Assembly: GCA_023435225.1 (NCBI GenBank)
Contig: JAEYRX010000045.1
Location: 1-64,000, forward strand
Origin: Bacillota bacterium
Lineage (GTDB): Bacteria; Bacillota; UBA4882; UBA8346
DNA: 64,000 nucleotides
Direction of reading: 5' to 3'
Both the position numbers and the translations under genes were made by a program. Shown in pieces: positions 8,526 to 17,127 of the stretch. How positions within the stretch are numbered: position 1 is the stretch's first letter; every line of letters starts with the position of its first letter. Below the pieces are notes generated by a model. That model had not been told where the DNA came from and searched no databases. It saw only the letters and a program-made list of their open reading frames with translations.

Positions 8526-9246
8526 AATTTTCCCTTATTGTCTCGTAATGTTTGTTCTGGTTGGCGGCTTAGGGTATACAGAGGGGTATACACCAAGGGT
8601 AGGAGAGGTTTTGGAATATAAAGTAATAGTTAAATCTGCTATTCACGGTGGAAATCAAAAGGTTCAAGTATTGTCAAAAGATATTTATAATGGGCGAGAA
8701 GTTTATAGAATCCATTCTGAAATGTTGACGGTCGGACTGGCAAAAACTTTGTTTAGATTTCAGCAAGAGGAAGATCTGATTTTAGATGCCGAAGGTTTAT
8801 ATCCGTTGTTTATCAAGAAAAAGACTCAAGAAAGAAAAGAGACTAAGATCGAGGAAGTTAGTTTTGATTATGTTAATAAAATTGCCATCCGTTTATATAC
8901 CAAGAATGACGAGCCACAGAAATGCAAAGAGATAGCGCTTCCCGGTTTTATTCAAGATGAATTATCAATCCAGTTTTTCTTGCGAAAAAATCAGACTATG
9001 AATAGTGAAAATAAGATATTTTATTATGGAAATGGCAAAATTGATGAGAAATGTTTCAAAGTCTCCCAAGTCGACCAGGAAATCAACTTGGATTGTGGTG
9101 ATTTTTCAAGATATATTCAGATTATCGATGATATCAGTAATTTTTCAGTCTATGTTTCCGATACTCCGGAGCGGTTGCCATTAGTAGTAAAAACTAAAGG
9201 CAATATCGGTTTAATTGAAATGAAGCTGGTAAAAGTCAATTATTAA
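8515..9246 (+). CDS. DUF3108 family exported protein
   Basis: A 243-residue protein with an N-terminal signal-like segment (FPYCLVMFVLVGGLGYTEG) and a DUF3108-like beta-rich body beginning TPRVGEVLEYKVIVKSAIHGG, with LDAEGLYPLFI and a C-terminal LPLVVKTKGNIGLIEMKLVK. DUF3108 proteins are periplasmic or envelope proteins of unknown function, more usual in diderm bacteria. It overlaps ywlC by 11 bp, so it is translated from the same message. No catalytic motif is seen. Confidence 0.7.
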   Translation: MFRKIFPYCLVMFVLVGGLGYTEGYTPRVGEVLEYKVIVKSAIHGGNQKVQVLSKDIYNGREVYRIHSEMLTVGLAKTLFRFQQEEDLILDAEGLYPLFIKKKTQERKETKIEEVSFDYVNKIAIRLYTKNDEPQKCKEIALPGFIQDELSIQFFLRKNQTMNSENKIFYYGNGKIDEKCFKVSQVDQEINLDCGDFSRYIQIIDDISNFSVYVSDTPERLPLVVKTKGNIGLIEMKLVKVNY

Positions 9247-9417
9247 GGATTGTTGGGGTTTTAGGTAATCTAGATGTAAATTATCATTATTACAGTAACT
9301 ACAATTCCAGATAAACTTATCATCGATATGGGTTCCATAAAAATTTACCTTGTTGAAACAAACAGGGCATTCTAAAACTAAGACTTCTTTATATTGGCTA
9401 TAAAATGGCCATTTCAT
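9211..9417 (-). CDS. Small zinc-ribbon protein
   Basis: 68 residues with two knuckles, CPVCF and CSYCN, about 25 residues apart, a probable zinc ribbon. An AAAGGA site precedes ATG 9417. The C-terminal 12 codons overlap the convergent DUF3108 gene, which is unusual but tolerable for a small protein. Function unknown. Confidence 0.55.
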   Translation of the reverse strand: MKWPFYSQYKEVLVLECPVCFNKVNFYGTHIDDKFIWNCSYCNNDNLHLDYLKPQQSLIIDFYQLHFN

Positions 9418-9528
9418 TGAGGAATTCCTTTCGACTGTTTTGTAGGTTAATAGTTTTCCATATAATGTTAAAATTATTCACTAAAGTGTGTGCTTCAATT
9501 AATTTCTACCCGGAGGTAAAACTGATAT

Positions 9529-10239
9529 ATGATTAAGCAAGTATTATTTGTTTGTACCGGTAATACCTGTCGTAGTAGTATGGCTGAAGCCTTATTGAGA
9601 AAAATGTTAATAGAAGATTTGGCCGAAAAGGCTACCACTATAAAGGTTGTTTCCGCCGGTACCGGAGCAATCTCCGGTGAAACAGCCGCCCAAAATGCCA
9701 TTGAAGTGATGGAAAAAGAAGGTATTGATCTCCGGGGTCACCGTTCAAAAAGGATTTCGTCTGATTTGATTACCAATGCCGATTTGGTTTTAACAATGAC
9801 TTTGGACCAGAAAAACGCCGTTTTGAACATGGTCCCCAGCGCTAATAATAAAGTTTTTACTTTAAGTGAATTTGCCGAAGGAGTTAAGGAAATCGAAGAC
9901 TTAATGGCTAAAGCAGAACGTATGCGTAATAAATTAGAGGAAAAACGCTTTAAATATTTAGAAAAAGAAGGGCCTAAACTTGAAGAATTACGCCGCCGTA
10001 ATCTCGAGTTAAGCCGTCAAATGCGCGCTTTGGATGAAGAACTCCGTCAATTTGAACAAAAGTTGGAACAAGAAGTAGCAACCGAAAAAAGGGAGTTGGA
10101 AGCGATTCAAACCGAGTTAACCTCATTGGAGATCCCCGACCCATTCGGTCAAAATATCGAAGCTTATAAAGTTTGTGCTAATGAAATTAAAGAAAAACTG
10201 AAAGCAGTTGTCGAAAGGATCAAAGAATCGCTTGACTAA
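9529..10239 (+). CDS. ywlE: YwlE-like low-molecular-weight phosphatase with coiled-coil insertion
   Basis: 236 residues, against about 150 for the family. The catalytic loop CTGNTCRS (residues 9-16) has the Thr that in Bacillus YwlE marks protein-arginine phosphatases. The general acid motif DPFG is at 204-207, followed by the normal C-terminal helix. Between TLSEFAEG (111-118) and DPFG sits about 80 residues of continuous charged heptad helix (KAERMRNKLEEKRFKYLEKE and onward), a predicted coiled coil inserted into the fold. Its place between ywlC and upp is the conserved Bacillota position. Likely reverses protein arginine (or tyrosine) phosphorylation. Confidence 0.88.
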   Translation: MIKQVLFVCTGNTCRSSMAEALLRKMLIEDLAEKATTIKVVSAGTGAISGETAAQNAIEVMEKEGIDLRGHRSKRISSDLITNADLVLTMTLDQKNAVLNMVPSANNKVFTLSEFAEGVKEIEDLMAKAERMRNKLEEKRFKYLEKEGPKLEELRRRNLELSRQMRALDEELRQFEQKLEQEVATEKRELEAIQTELTSLEIPDPFGQNIEAYKVCANEIKEKLKAVVERIKESLD

Positions 10240-10384
10240 TAATTGCGGATTTCAAATTGCGGATTGTAAAAACTGTGGAATTTATGTAATGTAGAATTTT
10301 TAAGACTGGCAATTAGCAACTTTTTTACTTTAAACTAATGAACCAATAACTAATCAACTAATAACCAACTAAGGAGATGATCTG

Positions 10385-11014
10385 GTGTCAGAAGTACATG
10401 TAATTGACCACCCATTAATCCAGCACAAACTATCAATTATCCGTGATTTAAATACCGGTCCCAAAGAATTTCGGGAATTGGTTGAGGAAGTATCAATGTT
10501 AATGGCTTATGAAGTAACTCGTAATTTTCCATTGGAAGAAGTGGAAGTTGAAACTCCGGTTTCGTCGGCCCGTTGTCATGTTATTACCGGGAAAAAAATT
10601 GCGGTTATTCCGATTTTAAGAGCTGGTCTGGGGATGGTTGAAGGGATTTTAAAATTGATTCCCACTGCCAAAGTAGGTCATATTGGTGTTTACCGTGATC
10701 CGGAAACATTACAACCGATTGAATATTATTGCAAGCTTCCACAGGATATCACAGAACGTGAATTGATTATAGTCGATCCAATGTTGGCCACTGGAGGTTC
10801 GGCGGCGGCGGGAATTCAGTTTTTAAAACAGCGTGGCGCTACCCAGATTCGGTTAATGTGTTTAATTGCAGCTCCTGAAGGAATTCAGAATGTTCAAGAT
10901 AAACACCCGGATGTGGATATTTATGTAGCAGCTGTCGATGACCGGTTAAATTCTCATGGGTATATCGTCCCTGGTCTGGGGGATGCCGGAGACCGTTTGT
11001 TTGGAACCAAGTAA
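10385..11014 (+). CDS. upp: Uracil phosphoribosyltransferase
   Basis: 209 residues, the normal length. It converts uracil and PRPP to UMP in pyrimidine salvage. Diagnostic stretches are IPILRAGLGMVEG, the PRPP loop DPMLATGGSA, and the C-terminal NSHGYIVPGLGDAGDRLFGT. GTG 10385 follows AAGGAGATGAT. An intrinsic terminator follows directly, so the ywlC block ends here. The 145-bp gap before it is filled with the same word repeats seen at 4960-5060. Confidence 0.97.
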   Translation: MSEVHVIDHPLIQHKLSIIRDLNTGPKEFRELVEEVSMLMAYEVTRNFPLEEVEVETPVSSARCHVITGKKIAVIPILRAGLGMVEGILKLIPTAKVGHIGVYRDPETLQPIEYYCKLPQDITERELIIVDPMLATGGSAAAGIQFLKQRGATQIRLMCLIAAPEGIQNVQDKHPDVDIYVAAVDDRLNSHGYIVPGLGDAGDRLFGTK

Positions 11015-11025
11015 TGAATACTCAA

Positions 11026-11050
11026 GCCCAGCTGATAGCTGGGTTTTTTA
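11026..11050 (+). terminator. Intrinsic terminator after upp
   Basis: CCCAGC, loop TGATA, GCTGGG followed by six T's. Confidence 0.9.
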
Positions 11051-11469
11051 TTTATTGAATTTTGAATGAAAATGTTTTCGGAGTTCAAAGTAAATTCAGT
11101 ATTAACCACTAATTACGCGAATAACCACTGAACAAAATATTCGTATTCTTCATTCTGGCCATTAGGGGCTATTTCGGGTTTTTATTTAAAATGTTTGAAA
11201 CTTTACTTATAACCCAGCATAAATTATTTTGGAGTATTCAATAAATAGTGTCCGGCATGAAATTTGCTAGAATTTTTTCAATCACTAGAAATAGTTTTCA
11301 ATCATTATATTTATTGGATAATTGAAGTATTTTACCAGGAAATTGGCACAAATTTAATTTATGCCAATATTGATGGAGATTTCGTTAAAAACCAAGAAAT
11401 ATAAGACTTGATATATAATTACGAGAGCGCTATTCTAAAAAAGTGTAATAATGGGGGAGAATTTTTATT
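11051..11469. other. Intergenic region, no gene seen
   Basis: AT-rich stretch between upp and wecB. I see no coding sequence or clear structured RNA. It presumably holds the promoter for the wecB-atp block; a TATAAT-like hexamer is near 11411, without a convincing -35. Confidence 0.5.
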
Positions 11470-12729
11470 TTGATTATTTCCCGCCAGTTCAATCACCATC
11501 ATTACGCATTGCGGTTAAACCGTAAAGTTCAAGCTATCAATGTAAAAGAAGACAATATTACCTTGCTAAGAGTTTATCGAAGAAAAAAACTCTTTGGGAA
11601 GAATAGTATAAAGATATTAACGATTTTTGGAACCAGACCGGAAGCAATTAAAATGGCTCCCGTTATCAAGGCTCTCCAAACAGATTCCGATTTTAAGCTG
11701 AAAACTGTCGTTACTGCTCAGCACCGGGAAATGTTAGATCAAGTACTAAAGATTTTTAAGATTAATCCCGATTATGATCTTAATATAATGATTCCCGGTC
11801 AAAGCTTAACTGAGATAACCTGCCGCGTTTTACAGGGATTGTCTCCAATATTAAAAACTGAAGAACCTGACATTATATTAGTACATGGAGATACTACAAC
11901 TACTTTTGCCGGTAGTCTGGCTGCTTTTTATCATCATATCAAAATAGGTCATATTGAAGCCGGATTACGAACCGGAGATAAAAAACAGCCCTATCCTGAA
12001 GAAATGAATCGTTTACTGACGGGCCGGATAACTGATCTCCATTTTGCCCCTACTATTTCGGCTAAAAAAAATTTGTTACAGGAAAATATTACTCCGGATT
12101 CGATCTTTATCACTGGAAATACGGTAATTGATGCCTTATATTATTGTTTGAAGGCGCTTCCGGAAACTATATCAATCAATGAAGAAAAGCAATGGATCTT
12201 AGTTACCGCTCACCGTCGTGAGAGCTGGGGACCGCCATTGGAGAGAATTATTACGGCTTTAATAAGAATCATAAAAGATAACCCAAGGGTTAACCTATTA
12301 GTACCGGTGCATTTGAATCCGGTTATCCGAGAAATTTTTTTCAAGCAATTGGGCGCCGAACCTAGAATTAAAATAGTTGAACCATTGAGTTATGAAGAAA
12401 TGATTAAAGCGATGGTCCAAGCCTATTTAGTGATAACTGACTCCGGCGGTATTCAGGAAGAAGCTCCGTCTTTGGGAAAACCGGTTTTAGTATTAAGAGA
12501 AAAGACTGAACGTCCGGAAGCAGTGGCTGCGGGGACAGTAAAACTGGTTGGTACTGACCCGGATAAGATTTATAATACAGCCAATACTTTACTTAACAAC
12601 CGGGAAGAATATATGAAAATGTCAAAAGCAGTAAATCCCTATGGCGATGGAAAAGCAACTATTAGAATTATAAATATTTTACGTAATTATTTCGGGTTGA
12701 AATGTGAAAAACCGGTTGATTTTGTATGA
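11470..12729 (+). CDS. wecB: UDP-N-acetylglucosamine 2-epimerase (non-hydrolysing)
   Basis: Interconverts UDP-GlcNAc and UDP-ManNAc for wall or surface glycans. The family text starts at ILTIFGTRPEAIKMAPVIKAL and continues with TAQHREMLDQVL, VHGDTTTTFAGSLAAFYH, HIEAGLRTGD, PYPEEMNR, TAHRRESWG and DSGGIQEEAPSLGKPVLVLR. The core is a normal 370 residues, but about 48 basic residues precede it. A GGGGGAGA site lies before TTG 11470 and no start codon stands next to the core, so the extension appears real. Position before the atp genes is common in Clostridia-like genomes. Confidence 0.93.
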   Translation: MIISRQFNHHHYALRLNRKVQAINVKEDNITLLRVYRRKKLFGKNSIKILTIFGTRPEAIKMAPVIKALQTDSDFKLKTVVTAQHREMLDQVLKIFKINPDYDLNIMIPGQSLTEITCRVLQGLSPILKTEEPDIILVHGDTTTTFAGSLAAFYHHIKIGHIEAGLRTGDKKQPYPEEMNRLLTGRITDLHFAPTISAKKNLLQENITPDSIFITGNTVIDALYYCLKALPETISINEEKQWILVTAHRRESWGPPLERIITALIRIIKDNPRVNLLVPVHLNPVIREIFFKQLGAEPRIKIVEPLSYEEMIKAMVQAYLVITDSGGIQEEAPSLGKPVLVLREKTERPEAVAAGTVKLVGTDPDKIYNTANTLLNNREEYMKMSKAVNPYGDGKATIRIINILRNYFGLKCEKPVDFV

Positions 12730-12800
12730 TAAGCGGTTAAAGTATATTTGTTGATTAAGGAGACGGTACTATCGCAAACAAGAACGATGATAGTCGGGAA

Positions 12801-12998
12801 ATGTGGAGAAGTTTGGCCGTTTTTGGTTTTTCCAGTTTGAATTTAGGAATTACCATATTAGGCGGTTACTATATCGGAAACCTCTTGGAAAAGAACTATC
12901 ACTGGGCGAATATGTCCACAATCGGTATTTTTACCGGACTTATTCTAGGTATTATTGAATTGTTTTCATTTGCTTTTAGGATGGGGCCAAAAAAATGA
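12801..12998 (+). CDS. atpZ: AtpZ/AtpI-type small membrane protein of ATP synthase operon
   Basis: 65 residues from ATG 12801, with two membrane helices (LGITILGGYYIGNLL and the C-terminal IGIFTGLILGIIELF) typical of AtpZ, a small Mg2+/assembly-related protein encoded ahead of atpB. The Shine-Dalgarno AAGGAGA at 12757-12763 is far from this ATG but seven bases before an in-frame ATC at 12771, which would add ten residues (ANKNDDSRE) like the usual polar AtpZ start. The next gene overlaps by four bases. Confidence 0.75.
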   Translation: MWRSLAVFGFSSLNLGITILGGYYIGNLLEKNYHWANMSTIGIFTGLILGIIELFSFAFRMGPKK

Positions 12999-13345
12999 TC
13001 TATTTACCGCTGTTGATTTTTGGAACTCTACTTATGATATTTTTTACTCAGCTTCATAATGAATTGAGCGCTATATTAATGGGGCTGGCAGCCGCCGGTT
13101 TTGATTTTTCTTTACAATGGTTCCGGTTTAAGCTTACAAACGCCGAAAAAACCATTCAATTGATTCTAATTATTTTTGGCGGTCTGATTGTTAGAGCCGC
13201 ATTTCTTTATATATTTTTAAGAGTAAGCGGTTGGTGGTTCGGTTTTAACACCCCTAATTTTTATTTGTTCGCAATATCCGTCTTAATTACTGTACCTGTT
13301 TTAACAATTGTCGCCGCCTATAAATTCAAACCTAAGAGGGGCTAA
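12995..13345 (+). CDS. atpI: ATP synthase subunit I
   Basis: 116 residues with four membrane helices, the size and layout of ATP synthase protein I, which assists c-ring assembly. ATGA overlap with the previous gene and two bases to atpB show tight translational coupling. Confidence 0.75.
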   Translation: MIYLPLLIFGTLLMIFFTQLHNELSAILMGLAAAGFDFSLQWFRFKLTNAEKTIQLILIIFGGLIVRAAFLYIFLRVSGWWFGFNTPNFYLFAISVLITVPVLTIVAAYKFKPKRG

Positions 13346-13347
13346 AT

Positions 13348-14043
13348 ATGGAGATCTCTCACAATATTATTTCGGTTTTCGGTTTGGAAATGGATTTGTG
13401 GATGGTAATAATGTCTTTATTAACATCCGCCATAATTATTTTTTTTTCATGGCTATCCTCCCGCAAAATCAGTTGGATCCCGGATGGATGGCAAAATATT
13501 ATGGAATACACCATTGAGTTTGTGCAGAATATAATCACCCCTGCTTTAGGGAATAGAGGAATCAAATATACGTTCTTCTTTTGTTCGTTGTTTTTATATA
13601 TAATTATCGCCAATATGTTAGGATTAATCCCCGGACTTCATTCACCAACCAAGGATATTAGCGTCAATGCCAGTTTGGCCATATCCTGGCTGATTTTTGC
13701 ACAGTATATCGCTATAAAGGAGAATGGGACAAGACTATATTTCAAGCATTTTTTCGAACCGTTTATTCCTTATGTATTAATTCATTTATTAGAGATGGGT
13801 ATTAGACCTTTAACCTTGACCATGCGATTATTTGCCAATATTTTAGCCGGTGAAATAATGTTGGAAAAATTGACCCATTATTTCCCTGTTCTGGCTCCCA
13901 GCGTTTGGATTGCGATGAGTATTTTGATAGGAGCTATTCAAGCGTTTATTTTTACGATTTTAACAGTATCATATACTGGTCTTTCCGTGGCACATAGTGA
14001 TGAATCGCACTCCGAGAAATCATCTCACGGTGCGAAGGCATAA
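13348..14043 (+). CDS. atpB: ATP synthase F0 subunit a
   Basis: 231 residues with five to six membrane helices. The proton-channel helix carries the essential arginine in MGIRPLTLTMRLFANILAGEIM, and the end has QAFIFTILTVSYTGLSV, both family hallmarks. The C-terminus is His/Ser rich (HSDESHSEKSSHGAKA). It forms the stator half-channels beside the c-ring in the inner membrane. Confidence 0.96.
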   Translation: MEISHNIISVFGLEMDLWMVIMSLLTSAIIIFFSWLSSRKISWIPDGWQNIMEYTIEFVQNIITPALGNRGIKYTFFFCSLFLYIIIANMLGLIPGLHSPTKDISVNASLAISWLIFAQYIAIKENGTRLYFKHFFEPFIPYVLIHLLEMGIRPLTLTMRLFANILAGEIMLEKLTHYFPVLAPSVWIAMSILIGAIQAFIFTILTVSYTGLSVAHSDESHSEKSSHGAKA

Positions 14044-14073
14044 TCAAATTAAATACTTATGGAGGTGTTTGTT

Positions 14074-14322
14074 TTGGAATGGAGTTTAGGAATGATTGTA
14101 GCAATAGTCGTAGGTTTCATTTGTGTGGGCGCTAGCTTTGCAGCAGCTTTTGGTAATGCCAGATTGATTTCTACAGCACTTGAAGGAATGGCCCGTCAAC
14201 CGGAGGTTCAAGGACGGCTGTTTACATCCATGCTGATTGGTGTTAGTTTGCTGGAAGTTATTCCGTTGGTTTCAATCGTTATTGCATTTATGCTCATCCC
14301 AATAATAACCCAAACTCATTGA
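14074..14322 (+). CDS. atpE: ATP synthase F0 subunit c
   Basis: 82 residues as two helices with the RQPE loop and the ion-binding glutamate in SLLEVIPLVS of helix 2. At the Na+-ligand positions it has Asn in helix 1 and Val-Ile after the Glu instead of Gln and Ser-Thr, which argues for a proton rather than sodium enzyme. I prefer TTG 14074 because GGAGGTG at 14061-14067 is six bases before it; the ATG at 14059 overlaps that site. Confidence 0.94.
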   Translation: MEWSLGMIVAIVVGFICVGASFAAAFGNARLISTALEGMARQPEVQGRLFTSMLIGVSLLEVIPLVSIVIAFMLIPIITQTH

Positions 14323-14397
14323 GAGTAAAATTATTAGGCTGCTATGCATCATACAATAAATATTTTATCGTAACTTCTTGGTAAAGGAGGAACTCTA

Positions 14398-14889
14398 ATG
14401 GAAGTAAAAATTTTACCCGGGACATTTCTTTTTATGTTAATAAACTTTACTGTTTTAGTTGCAGTCCTGGTTTACCTCCTGTACCGTCCTGTTCAAGGAA
14501 TACTGGAACAACGAAAACAAAAAATATGTAACGATCTTAATGAAGCGGAAAAATCCCGACAGATATGGGAAGAAAGACAAAATGAGGCTAAACTAGTGCT
14601 GGAAAAAGCTAGTATGGAAGCGTTTGAAATGGTGGAACGCGCCCGGGCGGAAGCGGAGAAGTTGCGGGAAGAGATAGTTAATAAAGCCCGTCAAGAAGCG
14701 GAGGAACTTCGTCAACGCACTCAAACCGAAATTGAAAGGGCTAAAAAAGTCGCCCGGGATGAACTCCGCGAGGGAGCGGTTACTTTAGCTTTATCGGCTA
14801 CTGCTAAAGTAATCAGTGATAAAATGTCGACCGAAATCAATGAATCATTAATTCGAGGAGTCCTGAACTCAATCGAGAAAGGGGCTTAG
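14398..14889 (+). CDS. atpF: ATP synthase F0 subunit b
   Basis: 163 residues: one N-terminal membrane helix (FLFMLINFTVLVAVLVYLLY) then a long charged helix (about residues 35-130) that forms the peripheral stalk. An AAAGGAGGAACT site precedes the ATG. Two bases separate it from atpH. Confidence 0.95.
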   Translation: MEVKILPGTFLFMLINFTVLVAVLVYLLYRPVQGILEQRKQKICNDLNEAEKSRQIWEERQNEAKLVLEKASMEAFEMVERARAEAEKLREEIVNKARQEAEELRQRTQTEIERAKKVARDELREGAVTLALSATAKVISDKMSTEINESLIRGVLNSIEKGA

Positions 14890-14890
14890 A

Positions 14891-15451
14891 ATGCATTCAC
14901 AGACGGCGCTGAATTACGGTCGGGCTTTAGTTGACTTGGCAAAAGAAAAAAATATTTTGGATCAGGTGTTGGATAACGCCAAACTATTGATTGAAGAGTT
15001 ACTGATTCCTGAGCTTCAAGAGTTTTTACGGCATCCAAAAATTCCGGATTCCGGAAAGAAGGATATTCTCCACAAAATTACCGCAGGTAACCACCCGCCG
15101 GAAATATTTTTAAACTTTCTGAATTTAATTATCGATCGACACCGGGAAGCTTTATTATCGGCGATTTTAGAAGAAGTTGTTGAACAGGTATTAAAAGCCA
15201 AAGGTTTTGAAATTGTGGAATTAATATCTGCCAAATCATTATCTAAACCTGAGCAAAGCAAGATTCAGCAACAGCTGGAAAAAGTCTGGCAGATTAAGAT
15301 TTCTTTGAAATACCGGGAGAATCCAAATTTGATTGGTGGAATAGTTATTCGCCGTGGCGATGAATTAATTGATGGTTCATTAGCGGGACAATTGTATTCA
15401 TTGAGACGGATTCTAATTGAAGAGACTAATATTGCGGCGAATTTAATCTAA
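14891..15451 (+). CDS. atpH: ATP synthase F1 subunit delta
   Basis: 186 residues, normal length. Recognised by the N-terminal helical domain (ALNYGRALVDLAKEKN), the HPKIPDSGKKDIL segment and the C-terminal NPNLIGGIVIRRGDELIDGSLAGQL. It joins F1 to the b-subunit stalk. Confidence 0.95.
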   Translation: MHSQTALNYGRALVDLAKEKNILDQVLDNAKLLIEELLIPELQEFLRHPKIPDSGKKDILHKITAGNHPPEIFLNFLNLIIDRHREALLSAILEEVVEQVLKAKGFEIVELISAKSLSKPEQSKIQQQLEKVWQIKISLKYRENPNLIGGIVIRRGDELIDGSLAGQLYSLRRILIEETNIAANLI

Positions 15452-15475
15452 TTTTCAATGTAAAGGACGATTACC

Positions 15476-16990
15476 ATGCGTTTTGCGACTGATGAAATAA
15501 TATCGGTTTTAAAAGAACAAATCGATAAGTATAAACTGGATTTTGAAACTCAGGAGACCGGAACCGTTCTGGAAGTCGGAGACGGGATCGCCCGAATTTA
15601 CGGTTTGGAAAAAGCAATGATGGGCGAGCTTCTCTCTTTTCCCAACCAGGTTTACGGGATGGCTTTAAACTTGGAGGAAGACAATGTCGGTTGCGTTTTG
15701 TTCGGGGATGAGACCCTGATCAAAGAGGGTGACTTGGTTAAGCGAACCAACCGGGTCGTTGAAGTACCGGTTGGTGATGAGATGATTGGCCGGGTAGTTA
15801 ACCCCTTAGGGCAACCAATTGACGGAAAAGGTCAGATAAATACTACCGAATTCCGGCCGGTTGAACGGATTGCACCCGGTATTTCCAAAAGAGAACCGGT
15901 AAAAGTTCCTTTGCAAACAGGTTTAAAAGCCATCGATTCATTGATACCAATTGGCCGCGGACAACGGGAATTGATTATCGGTGACCGGCAAACCGGAAAA
16001 ACAGCAATTGCCATTGATACAATTTTGAATCAAAAAGATACCGGAGTTATCTGTATTTATGTTTGTATCGGCCAAAAAACCTCTACTCTGGCTCAAGTAG
16101 TTCAAGTATTAGAGAATAAAGGCGCAATGAAGTATTCAATCGTAGTGGCGGCTACTGCCAGTGATATGGCCCCTTTACAATACTTGGCTCCTTTTGCCGG
16201 ATGCGCTATCGGCGAATACTTCATGCCCCAAGGCAAAGATGTCTTGATTATTTATGACGATTTATCAAAACATGCTATAGCTTACCGGTCAATGTCTTTA
16301 TTGCTACGGCGTCCACCGGGACGTGAAGCTTACCCTGGAGATGTTTTTTACCTACATTCCCGACTTTTGGAACGGGCTGCTAAACTAAATGAAGCCGAAG
16401 GCGGCGGTTCGTTAACAGCTTTACCGATCGTTGAAACTTTGGCCGGAGATGTTTCCGCTTATATTCCTACTAATGTTATTTCCATTACCGACGGTCAGAT
16501 TATCTTAAGTACCGAGTTGTTCTTTAGCGGAGTTCGTCCGGCGGTGAATGTAGGATTATCGGTTTCCCGGGTCGGCGGTGATGCGCAGATCAAAGCGATG
16601 AAACAAATTGCCGGCCGGTTACGGTTGGATTTGGCCCAATTTAGAGAGTTAGAGGCTTTTGCTCAGTTTGGCGCCGAATTGGATAAATCCACTCAAGCCC
16701 GTTTAAACCGGGGCTCTCATATTGTTGAGATTTTAAAACAAGAACAATATAAGCCGATGCCTGTCAATGAACAGATTGTTCTGATTTATGCCGCTACCAA
16801 CGGCTACCTTGATGATCTGGCATTAGATGAAGTTCGGCGTTTTGAAAAAGAGTTTTTACGTTTTATGCAACAAGAAGGCGAAAACTTTTATAATAAGCTA
16901 AGTGAAACTAAAAAGTTGGATCAAGATTTAACCAATGAATTAGTAAATTCGATTACCAAGTTTAAGGATAGATTTAAAGCAACAACATAA
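15476..16990 (+). CDS. atpA: ATP synthase F1 subunit alpha
   Basis: 504 residues, the usual length. The non-catalytic nucleotide site P-loop is GDRQTGKTAIAIDT (about residue 169). YDDLSKHAIAYRSMSLLLRRPPGREAYPGD and SVSRVGGDAQ are family signatures. The ribosome site AAAGGACG precedes ATG 15476. Confidence 0.98.
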   Translation: MRFATDEIISVLKEQIDKYKLDFETQETGTVLEVGDGIARIYGLEKAMMGELLSFPNQVYGMALNLEEDNVGCVLFGDETLIKEGDLVKRTNRVVEVPVGDEMIGRVVNPLGQPIDGKGQINTTEFRPVERIAPGISKREPVKVPLQTGLKAIDSLIPIGRGQRELIIGDRQTGKTAIAIDTILNQKDTGVICIYVCIGQKTSTLAQVVQVLENKGAMKYSIVVAATASDMAPLQYLAPFAGCAIGEYFMPQGKDVLIIYDDLSKHAIAYRSMSLLLRRPPGREAYPGDVFYLHSRLLERAAKLNEAEGGGSLTALPIVETLAGDVSAYIPTNVISITDGQIILSTELFFSGVRPAVNVGLSVSRVGGDAQIKAMKQIAGRLRLDLAQFRELEAFAQFGAELDKSTQARLNRGSHIVEILKQEQYKPMPVNEQIVLIYAATNGYLDDLALDEVRRFEKEFLRFMQQEGENFYNKLSETKKLDQDLTNELVNSITKFKDRFKATT

Positions 16991-17127
16991 GAACAGTTAA
17001 TAGTTGACAGTTAACAATTAATAGTAAAAAGATTAAAATCTTTGGAAATTAAAAACTGTACACTGTAAACTGTAAACTAGGAACTATGCTGTAAAACTGT
17101 AAACTAAAAAAATCGTAGGTAGAGTCT
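16991..17127. other. Low-complexity insertion inside the atp operon
   Basis: 137 bp between atpA and atpG made mostly of loose repeats such as 'gttaatagttgacagttaac' and 'aactgtaaactgtaaac'. No hairpin with a T-tract is evident, so transcription probably continues through it. Confidence 0.6.

Noticed and set aside
14074..14322. Sodium-type ATP synthase c subunit
   Set aside because: Positions that bind Na+ (Gln in helix 1, Ser/Thr after the Glu in helix 2) are Asn and Val-Ile; a proton enzyme is more likely.
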